Shown piece after piece: positions 35,101 through 43,511 of a stretch of DNA of 64,000 nucleotides (positions are counted from its first letter, which is position 1; each line of letters opens with the position of its first letter). Made by a program: the position numbers and the translations under genes. The DNA is taken from positions 1 through 64,000 of the IMG/VR virus record IMGVR_UViG_3300032268_000973, one strand, 5' to 3'. The notes under the pieces are model-generated. The model made no database searches and was not told where the DNA came from. It was given only the letters and a program-made list of their open reading frames with translations. Source of the stretch: a virus.

Positions 35101-38100
35101 CCAACCAACACTTTGGCACCAACCGCATTTGGTTCTAACATATTCAGGACAACAACTTCAATGTTGAATACACCTTATTTTGTTAATGCAATTCAAAATG
35201 GTGTTTATAATTCAAGGGCTCAAGGGAACCTATATCCATACGTTCAAGCGGCTTATTTATTCTTAAACTCCCTTCCATTGGCAACATTAAGGGAAAAATA
35301 CAAATCTATATCTAATAGTATTTCAACTGATTTGGATTACATTTCTGCCACGCTGAAAAAATTCGGAGCAATACACAAAATCCCTTATCCTTGGATTTTG
35401 AAATATGGATCTATTTGGCATAGATACAAAAAATACAAAGAATCGAATGTAGATATTCTTAGCACCGCTTGGGATAACTTTAACTATAGTGGAAATTATT
35501 ATCCACCTACAAGTTCGGTAACACAAACATACTCCTTCAAATATTCAAACGTTGATAAAAACATTACGTTGCAAAATGAGAATGAACAAATTCAAATGCA
35601 ACTTGGATTCTATCCTAAAGTAATCAATGACTTTAACGTTTTTTATAATGGATATGATTTATTCCAAAACTATACAGATCAAGAAATTCAGAACAGTGTT
35701 AATGCTGGTATGAAATTATATAATTTCAGTGATTCCAATATCATAGGAGCTATTCAACAAGAGAAAAATCTATCTTTGATAACTTGGTCGGTATTGTTAC
35801 CGAATTTACAGCCTGATTCTGCAATAGAATGTAATCCAAAAGACAACACGACTGGGAATGAATATTTTGTTGTTCCTTCATTTGGAACATTTTTCAATCA
35901 AACGACTAATGCATGTATTTCCAACACAAATAACACAGTCGTAGATTTGACAAATAATCCAAGTGTATATAATGGATCAGTGAGAACTTTGTGGTCAGCA
36001 CCAAATTTTGGATATTTTGATTCAAATCAAATTAAATTCCCTGAGCCTGATTCATATTTGAATTTTATCAATACCGATGGAGATCAGTCACCATTTCATT
36101 TCTTAACTGAAAACAACTATACAAAAATAGAAGAAGTGTTTTCAGTGTTTGATACAGAAATATTGGATGCTTTCGAACTTGAGTTTTTAAATTTCTGTAA
36201 GCCTATGACGGACGCTTCTAAAGGATCGGATGTTATCAGTTTTGGAATATCGCCAGTAAATGTGAATGCAAATTTCAAAAACTTTCAATCTCTATTTAAA
36301 AGTTTGATGTCAGTCCCTGTAAAGAGTGGTACTGAAACTGAAGATGAGTATTTCAAAAACACAATTAACAATCAATTTGGATTGTTCCAAGTTGGTATAA
36401 AAGCCTTCATGGAGTTTGATGTAATATTCAGATATGGTAATCCTTCAAATTATAAAAGAAGAATTTTTGCGTCATACCTATCTCATAACTCAACCGAAGT
36501 TGTTGTTGATCCAATAACTTTTGAACCATATGTTACAAATTCATTACCTAGTTTTGGAGGTATAAGTTTAGTTCAATCACAAGAAACATATCCTGAAGCT
36601 TGGACGGCTTTGGAAACCCAAGTTGGTTTTTCAACAATACCAAATGTCGCATATACTTCTGATGGGTCTTATATTACAGACTTTTTTATTGATAATAATA
36701 TTAAGTTTACATCAGAAAATGTTGTTTTGTTAGCACCAATCATTAAAATGTATGCGACACAAAAATTAAATAATCCAAGTATCAACGCTGCTCAGTTTCA
36801 AGATCAGCTCAGTTTATATTTGGAAAGAGAAGATGATTTACAAAACGTTTTCTTAAATGGGGTTCTGAGAAAATTAAATGCAGATTTGGATGATCAAGTA
36901 CAATTACCTGAGAGGGCGGTTAAAAGTGTTATTACAGGTGAACAAAGTAAGGTTGAAAACTATGAAGTATTCAAAGCCTTAAATGATAAGTGGATTGCTG
37001 GTGGAGATTATAAAACCAAAACCCTATTCGAAGATATGTTATTTATGGATAGGGCTTCGAGAAACATTGGAGATACCGTCCTAATTGACATATTCGATCT
37101 AAAAAACATGTTCAATGAAAATTCATTGAATCAAGCAATGAGTGTGTTCACATTCATAAGTGGAATTTTAATTAAAAACAATTTCACGGTGATGCCATTA
37201 CCAGCATATGTGAATTTTTACAATGTTCAGGATGTGGATGGAGTATCAATTCCTAAACCTGAGGGATCACTACAATTCGCAAATAGTTTGTGGGGAACAT
37301 TCTTAGATGTTGACTATAGAAACTCTGGGCCTAAGTTGGTATGTTTTTATGTGGGGAAACCTTCACAATATTTGAACTTACCGAAACAAAACTCAAGATT
37401 CCGAGATGATGCATTTGAGTTAAGGAGATCTTCTGATAATCCACTTTTGGAAAATCAACAAGGTAAAAAAGATTGGGCATTATCAAACAAATGTGTTGGA
37501 TTCAACGTCGATGTTGGAATTAGAAATCAAAATATATTTTATTCATTTACCGTGTCTCAAGATAACGGTGTTGCAACATCTGAATCGATCAACACACAGT
37601 TGAACATGGTTGACCAAGCATCAGGTAGGGCGGTTGCAACTCAAAACAACAGTTTATACAATCTATACAAACAGAGAAGTTATAAAGCTGGTGTTGTGAG
37701 TTTAGGAAACGCATTACTACAACCAACAATGTATTTCAATCTCAGACACGTTCCGATGTTCAATGGACCGTATATGATTACTGATGTTTCTCACTCAATC
37801 CAACCTGGTTCATTCCAAACAACATTCAACGGAATTCGTCAAGGAATTTATGATTTACCTGCAATTGATAGTTTACTACAAAGTATCAATCAAAATTTGA
37901 TCACAAGAATTGAGGAACTTCTTAAAATTAATAAAGATCAGATTGTAGTATCAGGAACAACAAACAACATCAAATCAGATAGTATTGTTCAAAAGGCCGA
38001 CAATACTTTAGATACTACAAATTCATGTAGTTCTAAAATTACTGACGATGTATATCTGAATGCTAGCCCTGGTTATGTCGCCGAAACTGGTAAATTGACT

Positions 38101-39495
38101 AAATTTACACCTACTGAGTTAGCGGATACATTGAAAAGACTTTTGCCAAGTGACCCTATATTACAAACATTTATTTATTGTATCTCTTATATCCGAACAT
38201 TCCAAAGTAATTCAAATACCGACGTTGGTAACTTCAACGGTTGGAATAATAACTTAGCCACTTTAGGATTAGACACAAATTGGTCAGGACAAGTATCGTT
38301 ATTATCTAAAACTTACAGTTGTGTTAATGTCAAAACAACAGACTCCAAAAATACTTCTTTACCTATCTCCCACTTTAGTTCTTTGGATGATTATGTAAGA
38401 TTTATGGCGGCACGATTGAGGCCAAGAGTTAGTCAAATTTTAGAGCCAAATATGGGATTGGCAAAATATTATGTTTGTTTTTGGCCACAAAAAAATATTG
38501 ATGTTACTTATTACGACGAAAATAAATCGAGATTCAAACAAACAGAAGACACATTTTTCAAAGCATTGTCATCGGCGGTAAGGGTTGGTTTAATTAACCC
38601 TGATGGTTCGGTTGACTTGAAAGAAACAATCAAGAATGATAATAAGAACCCAACTGTAACACCAACACCTTCATTGAGTCAAACTTGTCCTCCTCCATCC
38701 TTAAAATCTTTCGCTCCTGAGGATGGATACACAGGAACAATTATACAACTTAATGGAGAAAATTTTGAATCAATAAAGTCTATAGAAGTGTCGGGTCAAA
38801 AAGTGGATATGAAAACCTTAACGGTATTTAACAAAAATACCTTAAGATTTACTTTACCTTCAATTACAATTCCATTAAACCAAGAAGTTGTTGTTGGAAA
38901 AATTTCGATCACTACTGAATTCGGTACGTCAGAAAGTTCATTGAATTTCACATTCAATCCAGCATTGCAAAATAAAACAACTTCTTCTCCAGGAGCATAC
39001 CAAAGTAAAGAACAAATACAACCTCCAACAATTGAACAACAAGAAGAGTTAGGGCAGAATAGAAATCCTCAGGATATAGGAAGTGTAATTTTAGAAAGTG
39101 AGTCTACGTCTATTTTCACAAACTTTTTCAATAACCCTATAACCAACACACTAAAAGTTTATTTGAAACCTGAATCAACTCCTGGAATAATTTCAGAAAC
39201 AGTCCTTATGGTAGTTTCGATATTCAATAGGAAACTAAGTAATAATAAATACGAAATAACATTAGACCGAACAGAAACTTTAGCATTGGATTCATTTGTA
39301 AAAGATAATGTTTTTTATATTACATATAGTGATGTTGCGGATATTTTGATTAACAATCCTCAAGGATCCTTTAAAACTAATTTTATAAAAGGTGATCAAT
39401 TGATAGAAATAAACTTTGAAATACAAGCAATTCCTTTGGATAAGATTAAATTCCCATCACCTGTTACAAGATCTTTCTTCTTCAGATTTAAATAA
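32185..39495 (+). CDS. Giant baseplate hub protein with TIG-like domain
   Basis: 2436 aa, the largest gene here. N-terminal 250 residues: GITSINIQTDSSFIPTVEIQ and a YPPFYLTLKGYYGQAIRYQL segment, as in hub/tube-initiator barrels. Residues about 1800-1890 hold YMITDVSHSIQPGSFQTTFN, typical of gp27/gp44-type hubs. Residues 2010-2085 (N-F-N-G-W-N-N-N-L, later H-F-S-S-L-D-D-Y-V-R-F) faintly recall glucosaminidase-like wall hydrolases. Residues 2170-2260 form an IPT/TIG Ig-like domain (Y-T-G-T-I-I-Q-L-N-G-E-N-F). Pro/Thr linker near 2150. Probably several T4 hub proteins merged into one; the hydrolase idea is weak. Confidence 0.7.
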   Translation: MAGNIQADNSGNILVEFDYNNIIVVDPNKTIDDFGNISERLVDHEKLVMYANLEAELLPRTKLAVGGSPEDRIRTISVAKMNFLKPTKNAFLGTGYYDELTGENSTQFKGTNQQLEKGQDPKNGDKPYIQNTVANEKDIIDNGLLGITSINIQTDSSFIPTVEIQLEDIQGRGLFELGNNSPYSAFFNLPYPPFYLTLKGYYGQAIRYQLNLQTFHASFNGFSGNYLVRLQFKGYKFNILNEVSMGHLLAAPHMYSQRFDVTQTVEGPQQPNAAAESQASTQAERGANNLGSSEAVVTQLVAEKGYQKIVEVYSEYKAKGLIAPNFPELTLVQLMNKLDQFEQTIVESFEKTEVESLTNIRNYKSVLTQYFNNVRGANNSWFAIYLDPNPIILLNNQEKIYVFKNLSREVKTTAITLLQENISKYNKSLSENPTMGSTPNPIKYDTISVTPPPYDSIDWRATTRIRTGIPNPTEADILAFQSSLSSLWALTEFQKTESPNQIEPVPQNFFTFEGENRFDKNIALLETQANKKLSEFETEISAKLLRKIEDTDVGLGFRPTVRNMIAVIMASAEGFIRLMDDVHTNAWNVKYDPVRQLAILDNQTSALGSETIDYVSRDPSVTYNNNELDNNARNSQIPVYPWPQFFVEDPDDKKGRFQLKYLADPSVVDITQGYLYDKWPEVEFVEEYMKGLTQKFQNPNASPPLDNERDTNIININAIEFPSTGLAYTNKEEIKFFYEIWERQFLTTHYSGLIRANSNQIDELFRLNTETEFNNIQKKLGISSPYLTLKLKNYDLNSSNYPNFLNNISNSGTGRAYQEYIRDFFVTPYIKGITENSFSILNTLEIGKIPQFAAKSEALKLLIENASNAPLIVDTLPYTNQTWCSTNLSQSSTSLSNEVYNTKKSLRIFEPRKIISNFTDVYDYSFNRPVTNFSYILGQNPTSEVIGGLNFFYISRFPNKFIPTEGYVNGTYPTNTLAPTAFGSNIFRTTTSMLNTPYFVNAIQNGVYNSRAQGNLYPYVQAAYLFLNSLPLATLREKYKSISNSISTDLDYISATLKKFGAIHKIPYPWILKYGSIWHRYKKYKESNVDILSTAWDNFNYSGNYYPPTSSVTQTYSFKYSNVDKNITLQNENEQIQMQLGFYPKVINDFNVFYNGYDLFQNYTDQEIQNSVNAGMKLYNFSDSNIIGAIQQEKNLSLITWSVLLPNLQPDSAIECNPKDNTTGNEYFVVPSFGTFFNQTTNACISNTNNTVVDLTNNPSVYNGSVRTLWSAPNFGYFDSNQIKFPEPDSYLNFINTDGDQSPFHFLTENNYTKIEEVFSVFDTEILDAFELEFLNFCKPMTDASKGSDVISFGISPVNVNANFKNFQSLFKSLMSVPVKSGTETEDEYFKNTINNQFGLFQVGIKAFMEFDVIFRYGNPSNYKRRIFASYLSHNSTEVVVDPITFEPYVTNSLPSFGGISLVQSQETYPEAWTALETQVGFSTIPNVAYTSDGSYITDFFIDNNIKFTSENVVLLAPIIKMYATQKLNNPSINAAQFQDQLSLYLEREDDLQNVFLNGVLRKLNADLDDQVQLPERAVKSVITGEQSKVENYEVFKALNDKWIAGGDYKTKTLFEDMLFMDRASRNIGDTVLIDIFDLKNMFNENSLNQAMSVFTFISGILIKNNFTVMPLPAYVNFYNVQDVDGVSIPKPEGSLQFANSLWGTFLDVDYRNSGPKLVCFYVGKPSQYLNLPKQNSRFRDDAFELRRSSDNPLLENQQGKKDWALSNKCVGFNVDVGIRNQNIFYSFTVSQDNGVATSESINTQLNMVDQASGRAVATQNNSLYNLYKQRSYKAGVVSLGNALLQPTMYFNLRHVPMFNGPYMITDVSHSIQPGSFQTTFNGIRQGIYDLPAIDSLLQSINQNLITRIEELLKINKDQIVVSGTTNNIKSDSIVQKADNTLDTTNSCSSKITDDVYLNASPGYVAETGKLTKFTPTELADTLKRLLPSDPILQTFIYCISYIRTFQSNSNTDVGNFNGWNNNLATLGLDTNWSGQVSLLSKTYSCVNVKTTDSKNTSLPISHFSSLDDYVRFMAARLRPRVSQILEPNMGLAKYYVCFWPQKNIDVTYYDENKSRFKQTEDTFFKALSSAVRVGLINPDGSVDLKETIKNDNKNPTVTPTPSLSQTCPPPSLKSFAPEDGYTGTIIQLNGENFESIKSIEVSGQKVDMKTLTVFNKNTLRFTLPSITIPLNQEVVVGKISITTEFGTSESSLNFTFNPALQNKTTSSPGAYQSKEQIQPPTIEQQEELGQNRNPQDIGSVILESESTSIFTNFFNNPITNTLKVYLKPESTPGIISETVLMVVSIFNRKLSNNKYEITLDRTETLALDSFVKDNVFYITYSDVADILINNPQGSFKTNFIKGDQLIEINFEIQAIPLDKIKFPSPVTRSFFFRFK

Positions 39496-39525
39496 ATGGT
39501 TAACTTACTTTATATTATAACAACA

Positions 39526-39533
39526 TATTTATA
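39526..39533 (+). promoter_or_regulatory. TATTTATA element before the 74-aa gene
   Basis: Exact TATTTATA ending 14 bases before the ATG at 39548. Confidence 0.5.
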
Positions 39534-39547
39534 TAAAAAACATTCTT

Positions 39548-39772
39548 ATGAATATTAAAACAGCATTGGACAATTATCTCGGTAAGTCTGTAAGATTTTC
39601 TGAACTTGATAACGGAGACGGAACAAAAGAAGTGTGTGACTTAGATACTGGAGCTTGTTACACAGTTAGAGAAAGAGACGGCTTAATCGAGAGAGCTGGT
39701 CATCAAACCACATTGAATAGAAGAGTAAGAGTCGAAACTCCAGGTGGAATAAAAACATTATTAAATGGTTAA
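39548..39772 (+). CDS. Small hypothetical protein
   Basis: 74 aa, no recognised family. Sequence NYLGKSVRFSELDNGDGTKE, then C-D-L-D-T-G-A-C and basic C-terminus. Two Cys seven residues apart could bind metal or form a disulfide. Four bases separate its stop from the next ATG, so the two are co-expressed. Role unknown. Confidence 0.65.
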   Translation: MNIKTALDNYLGKSVRFSELDNGDGTKEVCDLDTGACYTVRERDGLIERAGHQTTLNRRVRVETPGGIKTLLNG

Positions 39773-39775
39773 ACT

Positions 39776-40456
39776 ATGAGTTTAGATAAAAAAATTATCA
39801 GTGAGATACAGAGATATCAAAAAATAAATCGATATATCCTTGAACAAGCGGGAGATGTCCCTGTTGAACCTGGATTGGAGGCTTTAACACCACCAGCAGG
39901 TGCAACTCCACCGCCAGCACCAGCAGGTGCGGTTCCCCCACCAGCTCCTGAAGCACCAACTGAACCACAACCAATTGATGTTGAATCTGATCCTGAGGTT
40001 GAGAAAATTGATGACAAAGGAAAATCTGAAGAAGGTGAAGAAGGAGGTTCAGAGGAATTAGATATTACAGAATTAGTTGATTCTCAAAAAAATATCGAGA
40101 CTAAACAAGAAGAATACTTCAACAATCTTTTTAGCCAATTGAATGACCTTCAGTCTAAACTTGGTGAAATGGATACTATTATGACGAAGTTGAATTCTTT
40201 GGAAACTAAAATTGAGAAGTATAGAGAAAAGACTCCACAAGAAAAACTTGAGTTAAGATCTTACGACTCATATCCCTTCAACCAAAAACTTTCGCAGTTT
40301 TTTGACGACAAACAAGAAGAGATGGAAAAAACAGGAAAAAATGATTATGTTTTGACGGCCGATGAGGTTACCGATATAAACGTAAACGATATCAAAAATT
40401 CATTTCAACCTGGGGGAGGAATGGATAATGAAGTTTACAAAACATCGTTTAGATAA
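39776..40456 (+). CDS. Hypothetical protein with Pro/Ala linker, coiled coil and ILEQ-type tag
   Basis: 226 aa. Residues 1-24 are an amphipathic helix ending in I-L-E-Q. Residues 26-70 are a Pro/Ala linker; residues 75-95 are strongly acidic (Glu/Asp/Gly). Residues 95-150 form a heptad-type coiled coil (LFSQLNDLQSKLGEMDTIMT). The C-terminus (YDSYPFNQKLSQFFDDKQEE) is compact. It may be an internal head or structural protein, similar in plan to acidic scaffold or prohead-core proteins; not confirmed. Ends at a UUCG terminator. Confidence 0.65.
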   Translation: MSLDKKIISEIQRYQKINRYILEQAGDVPVEPGLEALTPPAGATPPPAPAGAVPPPAPEAPTEPQPIDVESDPEVEKIDDKGKSEEGEEGGSEELDITELVDSQKNIETKQEEYFNNLFSQLNDLQSKLGEMDTIMTKLNSLETKIEKYREKTPQEKLELRSYDSYPFNQKLSQFFDDKQEEMEKTGKNDYVLTADEVTDINVNDIKNSFQPGGGMDNEVYKTSFR

Positions 40457-40476
40457 CACAAACATCTACACGTTAT

Positions 40477-40501
40477 AAAGGTATCTTCGGATACCTTTTT
40501 T
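40477..40501 (+). terminator. Intrinsic terminator with UUCG tetraloop
   Basis: AAAGGTATC (40477-40485), loop TTCG, GATACCTTT (40490-40498), then more T. The C-UUCG-G tetraloop is exceptionally stable. Separates structural genes from gp32. Confidence 0.95.
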
Positions 40502-40503
40502 AT

Positions 40504-40532
40504 TTGACTAAAGTCGCACAATTACCTATTAT
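40504..40532 (+). promoter_or_regulatory. Sigma70-like promoter of gp32
   Basis: TTGACT (40504-40509), 17-base spacer, TATTAT (40527-40532), each 5/6 to the standard consensus. It lies right after a terminator and 34 bases before the gp32 ATG at 40567. Note that Bacteroidetes hosts usually use a different -33/-7 pattern, so the match may be coincidental. Confidence 0.5.
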
Positions 40533-40566
40533 TATATAAACATATTATCTATCTAAATTTTAATTT

Positions 40567-41415
40567 ATGAGTTCATTAGACGCCGTATTGGCACAGTACG
40601 AAAAATCACAACAAGGGGGCGGGGCCCAATCAAAAATGTCGCAAGACGAAAGAATGAAAAAATATTTCGCTTTAATCTTAGGAGACAAAGAAAAATCAGG
40701 ACAGAGAAGAGTGAGAATTCTTCCAACTTTAGATGGGTCATCACCATTCAAAGAAGCATGGTACCACGAAATTCAAGTGGGGGGTCAGTGGCAAAAGTTC
40801 TACGATCCAGGAAAAAATGACAACGAACGTTCTCCATTGAATGAGGTTTACGAGGAGTTGATGTCTACAGGTAAAGAGTCTGACAAATTATTGGCTGCTC
40901 AGTATCGTTCACGAAAATTCTATATCGTAAAAGTAATTGATAGAGACCACGAAGAAGATGGTCCAAAGTTTTGGAGATTCAAACACAACTTCAAGAATGA
41001 TGGTATTCTCGACAAAATTATTCCTATTTGGAGAAACAAAGGAGATATTACTGACTCTGAAAAAGGACGTGATTTGATTATTGAGCTATCCAAAGCAAAG
41101 ACCCCTAAGGGTAAAGAATACACAACAGTTTCAACTATTATGTATGATGACCCAACACCAGTACATGAAGACAAACAACAAGCAAAGGCTTGGATTGAAG
41201 ATGAGTTGACATGGTTGGATGTTTATTCTAAGAAACCTGTTGATTACCTTGAGGCGATTGCAAGAGGAGAAACTCCTAAGTGGGATTCTGAAAAGGGTGG
41301 TTACGTTTATGGTGACAGTTCAGTTGAAACTGAATCATTCGGTGGAGGTTCCAAAAAATCCACATACGTAGACCCACAATCTAACGACGAACCTGACGGA
41401 GACCTACCGTTCTAA
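40567..41415 (+). CDS. 32: ssDNA-binding protein (gp32-like)
   Basis: 282 aa (T4 gp32: 301). The N-terminal region DERMKKYFALILGDKEKSGQ, R-R-V-R-I-L-P and W-Y-H-E-I-Q-V fit the T4-type core fold. I see no Cys, so the zinc site of T4 gp32 is absent. The C-terminus is acidic and ends D-E-P-D-G-D-L-P-F, like the tip of bacterial SSB rather than T4 gp32, a recruiting tail for replication partners. Coats ssDNA for replication and recombination; first gene of the replication cluster. Confidence 0.88.
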   Translation: MSSLDAVLAQYEKSQQGGGAQSKMSQDERMKKYFALILGDKEKSGQRRVRILPTLDGSSPFKEAWYHEIQVGGQWQKFYDPGKNDNERSPLNEVYEELMSTGKESDKLLAAQYRSRKFYIVKVIDRDHEEDGPKFWRFKHNFKNDGILDKIIPIWRNKGDITDSEKGRDLIIELSKAKTPKGKEYTTVSTIMYDDPTPVHEDKQQAKAWIEDELTWLDVYSKKPVDYLEAIARGETPKWDSEKGGYVYGDSSVETESFGGGSKKSTYVDPQSNDEPDGDLPF

Positions 41416-41426
41416 TTAAATAAAAT

Positions 41427-41455
41427 AACTCGGATACTATTATGGTGTCCGAGTT
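41427..41455 (+). promoter_or_regulatory. Hairpin in the gp32-uvsX gap
   Basis: AACTCGGATAC (41427-41437) pairs with GTGTCCGAGTT (41445-41455), 11 bp with one G-T wobble, 7-base loop. No T run follows, so not a standard terminator. Sits 16 bases before the uvsX ATG; may slow RNA decay or regulate uvsX. Confidence 0.6.
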
Positions 41456-41471
41456 CCATCCCCCTAACTTT

Positions 41472-42473
41472 ATGGCAATTAAGAAAAACGATTTCGAAAG
41501 TCTGAAGAAAAAATTTTCTACTTCAGCAAAGTATAAACCTCAAAAATTTTTTGACTTAGGTACTGATTTCTTGGATGCCGTTGGACTTCCTGGTCCAGCC
41601 ATTGGACATCTTAACATGTTCTTGGGTCACTCCGATACTGGTAAAACTACAGCTTTGGTAAAAACAGCAGTTGACGCTCAGAAGAAAGGTATTCTTCCTG
41701 TGTTTATTATTACTGAACAAAAGTGGAGTTTTGAACACGCTAAATTGATGGGATTCCAATGTGAAGAAGTTGTTGATGAAGAAACGGGTGAATTGGATTG
41801 GGATGGATTTTATATCTTCAATAATAACTTTGAGTATATTGAACAAATAACTGACTACATCAATAGTTTGTTAGATGCTCAAGAAAAAGGTGAGTTAGAT
41901 TATAGTTTGTTGTTCCTATGGGATTCAGTTGGTTCAGTTCCTTGTAAGATGACTTATGAAGGAAAAGGTGGAAAGCAACACAATGCATCTACTTTAGCGG
42001 ATAAAATTGGAATGGGTATTAACCAACGTATTTCAGGGTCTCGTAAAGCTGACTCAAAATATGAAAACACTTTGGTTATTGTTAATCAACCTTGGGTTGA
42101 ACTTCCTGATAATCCATTTGGACAACCTAAAATTAAAGCTAAGGGAGGTGAAGCGATTTGGTTGAACTCATCTTTGGTATTCTTATTTGGTAATCAAAAG
42201 GGGGCGGGAACAACTAAGATTACTGCGACCAAAGACAAAAGAACGATTAAGTTTGCGTCAAGGACAAAAGTTTCTGTAATGAAGAACCACATCAACGGAT
42301 TGGGTTATGATGACGGAAAAATTATTGTTACTCCACACGGATTCATTGGAGGTAAAGAGGCCGCTGAAGAGAAAGTTTCATTGGAGAAATACAAAAAAGA
42401 GTATGCTGACTATTGGAAAGATATTATCGGAACTGATGGTGATTTTACTCTAAAAGAAGAAAAAGAAGACTAG
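41472..42473 (+). CDS. uvsX: RecA-like recombinase UvsX
   Basis: 333 aa from the ATG at 41472 (MAIKKNDFESLKKKF). An earlier ATG at 41442 lies in the loop of a hairpin and adds residues without family similarity. Walker A is GHSDTGKTT (residues 52-60, G-x-x-x-x-G-K-T). Walker B is LLFLWDSVGSVP. The later INQRISGSRKADSKYENTLV and N-Q-P-W-V, with K-A-K-G-G-E-A-I-W-L, correspond to DNA-binding loops of the RecA fold. T4 UvsX is 391 aa. Performs strand exchange with gp32 and, in T4, UvsY; no uvsY was recognised here. Confidence 0.92.
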   Translation: MAIKKNDFESLKKKFSTSAKYKPQKFFDLGTDFLDAVGLPGPAIGHLNMFLGHSDTGKTTALVKTAVDAQKKGILPVFIITEQKWSFEHAKLMGFQCEEVVDEETGELDWDGFYIFNNNFEYIEQITDYINSLLDAQEKGELDYSLLFLWDSVGSVPCKMTYEGKGGKQHNASTLADKIGMGINQRISGSRKADSKYENTLVIVNQPWVELPDNPFGQPKIKAKGGEAIWLNSSLVFLFGNQKGAGTTKITATKDKRTIKFASRTKVSVMKNHINGLGYDDGKIIVTPHGFIGGKEAAEEKVSLEKYKKEYADYWKDIIGTDGDFTLKEEKED

Positions 42474-42490
42474 TTTATTATTCACACTTA

Positions 42491-42507
42491 AATCACGAAT
42501 TGTGATT
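42491..42507 (+). promoter_or_regulatory. Hairpin masking the rnh start codon
   Basis: AATCAC (42491-42496) pairs with GTGATT (42502-42507) around GAATT. The GTG at 42502 is the start codon of the next gene and is fully within the 3' arm. Confidence 0.5.
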
Positions 42508-43503
42508 AAAACGTTATTAGTGGACGGAGACAATCTGTTCAAAATTGGATTTCATGGAGTAAAGGAGTTGTATAATGGTGGAGACCACTTAGGTGGGATC
42601 TACCATTTTATAAACATCTTGAGAAAATTTTTAGAAGAACACAATCATGATAAGGTTGTGGTATTTTGGGATGGAAACTCCAACTCCTCTATAAGGAAAT
42701 CCATATATCCTCAATACAAAGCAAATCGTCGTCAAGATATGAATGAGTTTAAGTACGAATCATATCTTCAACAGAAGTCTCGAGTCAAACAATACCTCGA
42801 GGAGATATTCGTACGTCAAGTTGAAATAATTAACAACGAGGCGGATGACCTTATTGCTTACTATACCAAATTGTCTGTCGATGAAGAAATCATAATTTTT
42901 TCTGCCGACAAAGACTTAACTCAACTTATATCAGAACGGGTAACCATCTATTCTCCGACCTCTAAACAATATTATAGGTATGGAGACATGATTACTATCA
43001 ATAAGGTCAACATACCCCACCAAAACGTCTTATTAACTAAGATTCTAACGGGGGATAAGTCTGACAATATAGATGGTATAGAAATGTTGGGAGAAAAGAC
43101 TTTGGTCAAATTGTTTCCTGAATTGTTGGAGAAATCATGGACTATCGAAGAAATCTTGGATAAGGCACGAAATATCGAGCAAAAGAAAAAACCAAAGGCG
43201 TTAGAAAACATTTTGATTGGTAAAACTAAAAGCGGTACATTTGGCCAAGATTTCTATGAGATAAACAAAAAAATCGTTGACCTACATAACCCTTTGATTA
43301 CTGAAGAAGGAAAAGAATTGGTTGAACAAATTCATACAGACACAATAGACCCCACAGACCGTGGATACAAAAACTTGATGAGAATGATGATGGAGGACGG
43401 CCTCTTCAAGTATCTACCCAAGAACGATGAGGCTTGGGTAAATTTCCTCCGACCATTTATGAAACTTACACGAAAAGAAAAAAGAAATACAAACAAAATT
43501 TAA
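42502..43503 (+). CDS. rnh: 5'-3' exonuclease/RNase H (FEN-type)
   Basis: 333 aa (T4 rnh: 305). Starts with GTG at 42502: VIKTLLVDGDNLFKIGFHGV, with the first metal-binding Asp pair in L-V-D-G-D-N. Then V-V-V-F-W-D-G, NNEADDLIAYYTK, F-S-A-D-K-D-L-T-Q-L and LTGDKSDNIDGI, the helix-hairpin-helix part, in the FEN/RNase H order. Removes RNA primers from Okazaki fragments. The body lies between uvsX and a hypothetical gene in a compact replication run; the GTG start is within a small hairpin. Confidence 0.9.
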   Translation: MIKTLLVDGDNLFKIGFHGVKELYNGGDHLGGIYHFINILRKFLEEHNHDKVVVFWDGNSNSSIRKSIYPQYKANRRQDMNEFKYESYLQQKSRVKQYLEEIFVRQVEIINNEADDLIAYYTKLSVDEEIIIFSADKDLTQLISERVTIYSPTSKQYYRYGDMITINKVNIPHQNVLLTKILTGDKSDNIDGIEMLGEKTLVKLFPELLEKSWTIEEILDKARNIEQKKKPKALENILIGKTKSGTFGQDFYEINKKIVDLHNPLITEEGKELVEQIHTDTIDPTDRGYKNLMRMMMEDGLFKYLPKNDEAWVNFLRPFMKLTRKEKRNTNKI

Positions 43504-43511
43504 TCTATTCT

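Noticed and set aside
41442-41471. Longer uvsX start at 41442
   Set aside because: The ATG lies in a hairpin loop and the added residues have no RecA similarity.
43434-43511. Longer start for the gene upstream of the helicase
   Set aside because: Would overlap rnh by 70 bases; ATG 43512 follows the rnh stop by 8 bases.
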